Source: Agrobacterium fabrum (GTDB lineage Bacteria > Pseudomonadota > Alphaproteobacteria > Rhizobiales > Rhizobiaceae). Taken from it: a DNA stretch of 17,405 nucleotides. The notes beneath the pieces are model-generated. The model was not told the origin of the DNA. It searched no databases and was given only the letters and a program-made list of their open reading frames with translations. How positions within the stretch are numbered: position 1 is the first letter of the stretch; every line of letters begins with the position of its first letter. Below are positions 15,781 through 17,405 of the stretch, one piece after another. Location: positions 1 to 17,405 of the forward strand of contig QFOL01000048.1 of NCBI GenBank assembly GCA_003241215.1. The letters run 5' to 3'. The position numbers and the translations under genes are program-made.

Positions 15781-15807
15781 GGCCCCGGTGGAGCGGGGAG
15801 CACGGGT

Positions 15808-15813
15808 GGGAGG
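15808..15813 (+). promoter_or_regulatory. Ribosome binding site fixing the ABC ATPase start
   Basis: GGGAGG lies 8 nt before ATG 15822. It excludes the longer in-frame start at 15768, whose extra 18 residues resemble no ABC protein. Confidence 0.85.
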
Positions 15814-15821
15814 TTTTTCTG

Positions 15822-17387
15822 ATGTCGCAGGGCGCATCGACAATTCGGGGCGAATTTTCGCCTGAGGGGATGGTGCGCGCGGAGCGTTCGGTCCTTCTGC
15901 GTCTCGAAAATATCAGCAAGGAGTTTCCGGGCGTCAAGGCGCTGTCGAATGTGCATTTCGATCTGCGCAGCGGCGAGGTGCATGCCGTCTGCGGCGAGAA
16001 TGGCGCGGGAAAATCGACGCTGATGAAAATCATCAGCGGCGTCTATCAGCCGAGCGACGGCACCATCCTGCACAAGGGCGTGAAGGTGCAATATGCATCG
16101 CCGCTGGAATCCGAAGCTGCCGGCATCGCCATCATTCACCAGGAACTCAACCTCGTTCCGCATCTTTCGGTCGCTGAAAACATCTATCTTGCGCGCGAGC
16201 CGCGCCGTGGTTTCCTTGTCGACCGCAAGAAGCTGCGGCTTGACGCCAAACGCTGCCTCGACCGGCTGGGCGTCGATATCGACCCCGACCAGATCGTACG
16301 TGGTCTCTCGGTCGCGCAATGTCAGATGGTGGAAATCGCCAAGGCGCTCTCTCTTGACGCCGAAGTGCTCATCATGGACGAGCCGACCTCGTCGCTGACC
16401 GAGCAGGAGACGCGGCTCCTGTTCAAGGTTATCCGCGATCTCAAGGCATCCGGTGTCGGCATTGTCTATATTTCCCATCGTCTCGACGAAATGGCTGAAA
16501 TCGTCGACCGTGTGACGGTTCTGCGTGATGGACGTTATATTTCGACCGACGATTTCGCTTCTATCACCGTCGACGACATTGTCACACGCATGGTCGGGCG
16601 CTCGCTGGAGGACAAATTCCCCGAACGCACGTCCCGCCCGACGGAGGACATCATCTTCTCCGTCGAAGGCCTGACGCGCAGCGGTGTGTTCCACGACGTC
16701 GGTTTTTCGCTGCGGCGTGGGGAAATCCTCGGTTTTGCCGGGCTGATGGGCGCTGGCCGCACCGAAGTCGCCCGGGCGATCTTCGGCGCCGATCCGCTCG
16801 ACGCGGGCAGGATCGTTTTCAACGGGCGCGAACTTTCGATCAGCTCGCCGCAGGACGCCATCCGGGAGGGCATTGCCTATCTCTCGGAAGACCGCAAAAG
16901 CGATGGCCTCGCCATCAAGATGTCGGTTGCGGCCAATACCACGCTTGCCAATCTCGGCGAGGTTTCCAACCGTTTCGGCCTGATCGACTTCAAGAAACAT
17001 GACGATGTGGCCAAGCGTTATGTTGACCTTCTGAATATCCGCACCCCCTCGATCGAGCAGACCGTGCGGCTGCTTTCAGGCGGCAACCAGCAGAAAATCA
17101 TCATCGGCAAATGGCTGTTCAGGCAGTCGCGCGTGCTGTTCTTCGATGAGCCGACACGCGGTATCGATGTCGGCGCGAAATTCGCGATCTACAAGATCAT
17201 GGACGAGCTGGCCGCACAGGGCATCGGCGTCATTCTCATCAGCTCGGAACTGCCGGAAATTCTCGGACTGACGGATCGTATCGCCGTTTTCCATCAGGGC
17301 CGCATCACGGGCGTGCTCGAAACCGCCAAGACCAATCAGGAAGAAATCATGCGGTATGCGTCCGGTTACGGCCGGGCCGCGCAGTGA
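15822..17387 (+). CDS. Sugar ABC transporter ATP-binding protein (RbsA/MglA/XylG type, two nucleotide-binding domains)
   Basis: Energises a CUT2-class sugar importer at the inner membrane. Its 521 residues hold two fused ATPase domains. NBD1 has Walker A GENGAGKS (58-65), Q-loop HQELN (106-110), a degenerate signature LSVAQCQ (162-168), Walker B VLIMDEP (182-188) and the switch histidine in YISHR (216-220). NBD2 has the usual degenerate Walker A GLMGAGRTE (307-315), the canonical signature LSGGNQQ (418-424) and Walker B VLFFDEP (438-444). This asymmetry is normal for the family. It is transcribed divergently from the GntR/UxaA-like pair and followed 8 bp later by another start codon. The substrate cannot be assigned; a sugar or sugar acid fed to the UxaA-like enzyme is an inference from context. 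Confidence 0.95.
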   Translation: MSQGASTIRGEFSPEGMVRAERSVLLRLENISKEFPGVKALSNVHFDLRSGEVHAVCGENGAGKSTLMKIISGVYQPSDGTILHKGVKVQYASPLESEAAGIAIIHQELNLVPHLSVAENIYLAREPRRGFLVDRKKLRLDAKRCLDRLGVDIDPDQIVRGLSVAQCQMVEIAKALSLDAEVLIMDEPTSSLTEQETRLLFKVIRDLKASGVGIVYISHRLDEMAEIVDRVTVLRDGRYISTDDFASITVDDIVTRMVGRSLEDKFPERTSRPTEDIIFSVEGLTRSGVFHDVGFSLRRGEILGFAGLMGAGRTEVARAIFGADPLDAGRIVFNGRELSISSPQDAIREGIAYLSEDRKSDGLAIKMSVAANTTLANLGEVSNRFGLIDFKKHDDVAKRYVDLLNIRTPSIEQTVRLLSGGNQQKIIIGKWLFRQSRVLFFDEPTRGIDVGAKFAIYKIMDELAAQGIGVILISSELPEILGLTDRIAVFHQGRITGVLETAKTNQEEIMRYASGYGRAAQ

Positions 17388-17395
17388 GGAACGAC

Positions 17396-17405
17396 ATGGC
17401 CAATA
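17396..17405 (+). CDS. Start of next gene in the transporter operon (truncated by window end; probably ABC permease)
   Basis: ATG GCC AAT A follows the ATPase stop by 8 bp, with GAGGA at 17386-17390 (overlapping that stop codon) 5 nt before the ATG. Only three codons are visible. The permease assignment is inferred solely from the usual order of CUT2 sugar transporter operons. Confidence 0.5.

Noticed and set aside
15784..15798. CCCCG/CGGGG hairpin in the ABC transporter leader
   Set aside because: Only five pairs with a 6-nt loop in a GC-rich leader; no riboswitch-like conserved core is visible.
15777..17000. 407-codon open frame on the minus strand
   Set aside because: It is antisense to the ABC ATPase; no domain, ribosome site or context supports it.

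Overview
This window is chromosomal DNA from an alphaproteobacterium, almost certainly Rhizobiaceae and most likely the Agrobacterium/Rhizobium group. The evidence is the gene order rho-mnmE-mnmG-rsmG-parA-parB (the classic origin-proximal block of alphaproteobacteria), near-perfect parS sites of the TGTTTCACGTGAAACA type, moderately high GC content, and protein sequences that read like rhizobial orthologues (recognised from memory, not searched).

Bases 1-6956 (all + strand) form the origin-proximal housekeeping block. It holds the 3' part of rho, then mnmE and mnmG (the two subunits of the tRNA wobble-uridine modification enzyme), rsmG (16S rRNA methyltransferase) and the chromosome-partition pair parA-parB. 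It closes with a strong hairpin terminator after parB. A perfect 16-bp parS lies inside codons 6-12 of rsmG, a 15/16 match overlaps the mnmE stop codon, and a third, degenerate copy (14/16) lies after purH. The partition proteins and at least two of their candidate binding sites are therefore encoded together.

Bases 6972-13262 hold a mixed housekeeping block. A 70-residue SDHAF4-type (DUF1674) succinate dehydrogenase assembly factor on the minus strand is divergent from htpX (membrane zinc protease). The region between them has an unusual dyad: outer 10-bp arms and an inner 12-bp palindrome share one centre. htpX overlaps rsmB (16S rRNA m5C methyltransferase), which is followed by a heparinase II/III-like protein of unknown substrate and by purH (last two steps of IMP synthesis), then a strong bidirectional terminator.

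Bases 13298-17405 look like a sugar-acid catabolism locus. On the minus strand a FadR-type (FCD) GntR regulator is followed by a UxaA-family altronate dehydratase-like enzyme. Divergently on the plus strand there is a two-domain sugar ABC transporter ATPase (RbsA/MglA/XylG type) and the first codons of the next gene, probably the permease. The divergent control region carries four copies of a TTGGCC-type element plus two dyads, which are plausible operators for the GntR protein. The regulator, enzyme and transporter together suggest uptake and breakdown of a hexuronate or related sugar acid, but the substrate cannot be read from the sequence.

I found no mobile element, CRISPR array, phage gene, tRNA or rRNA, and no clearly new defence or metabolic system. 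The most interesting material is regulatory and architectural: gene-embedded parS sites, the co-centred dyad upstream of htpX, the repeated operator-like elements, and the non-canonical G4 motif of MnmE.
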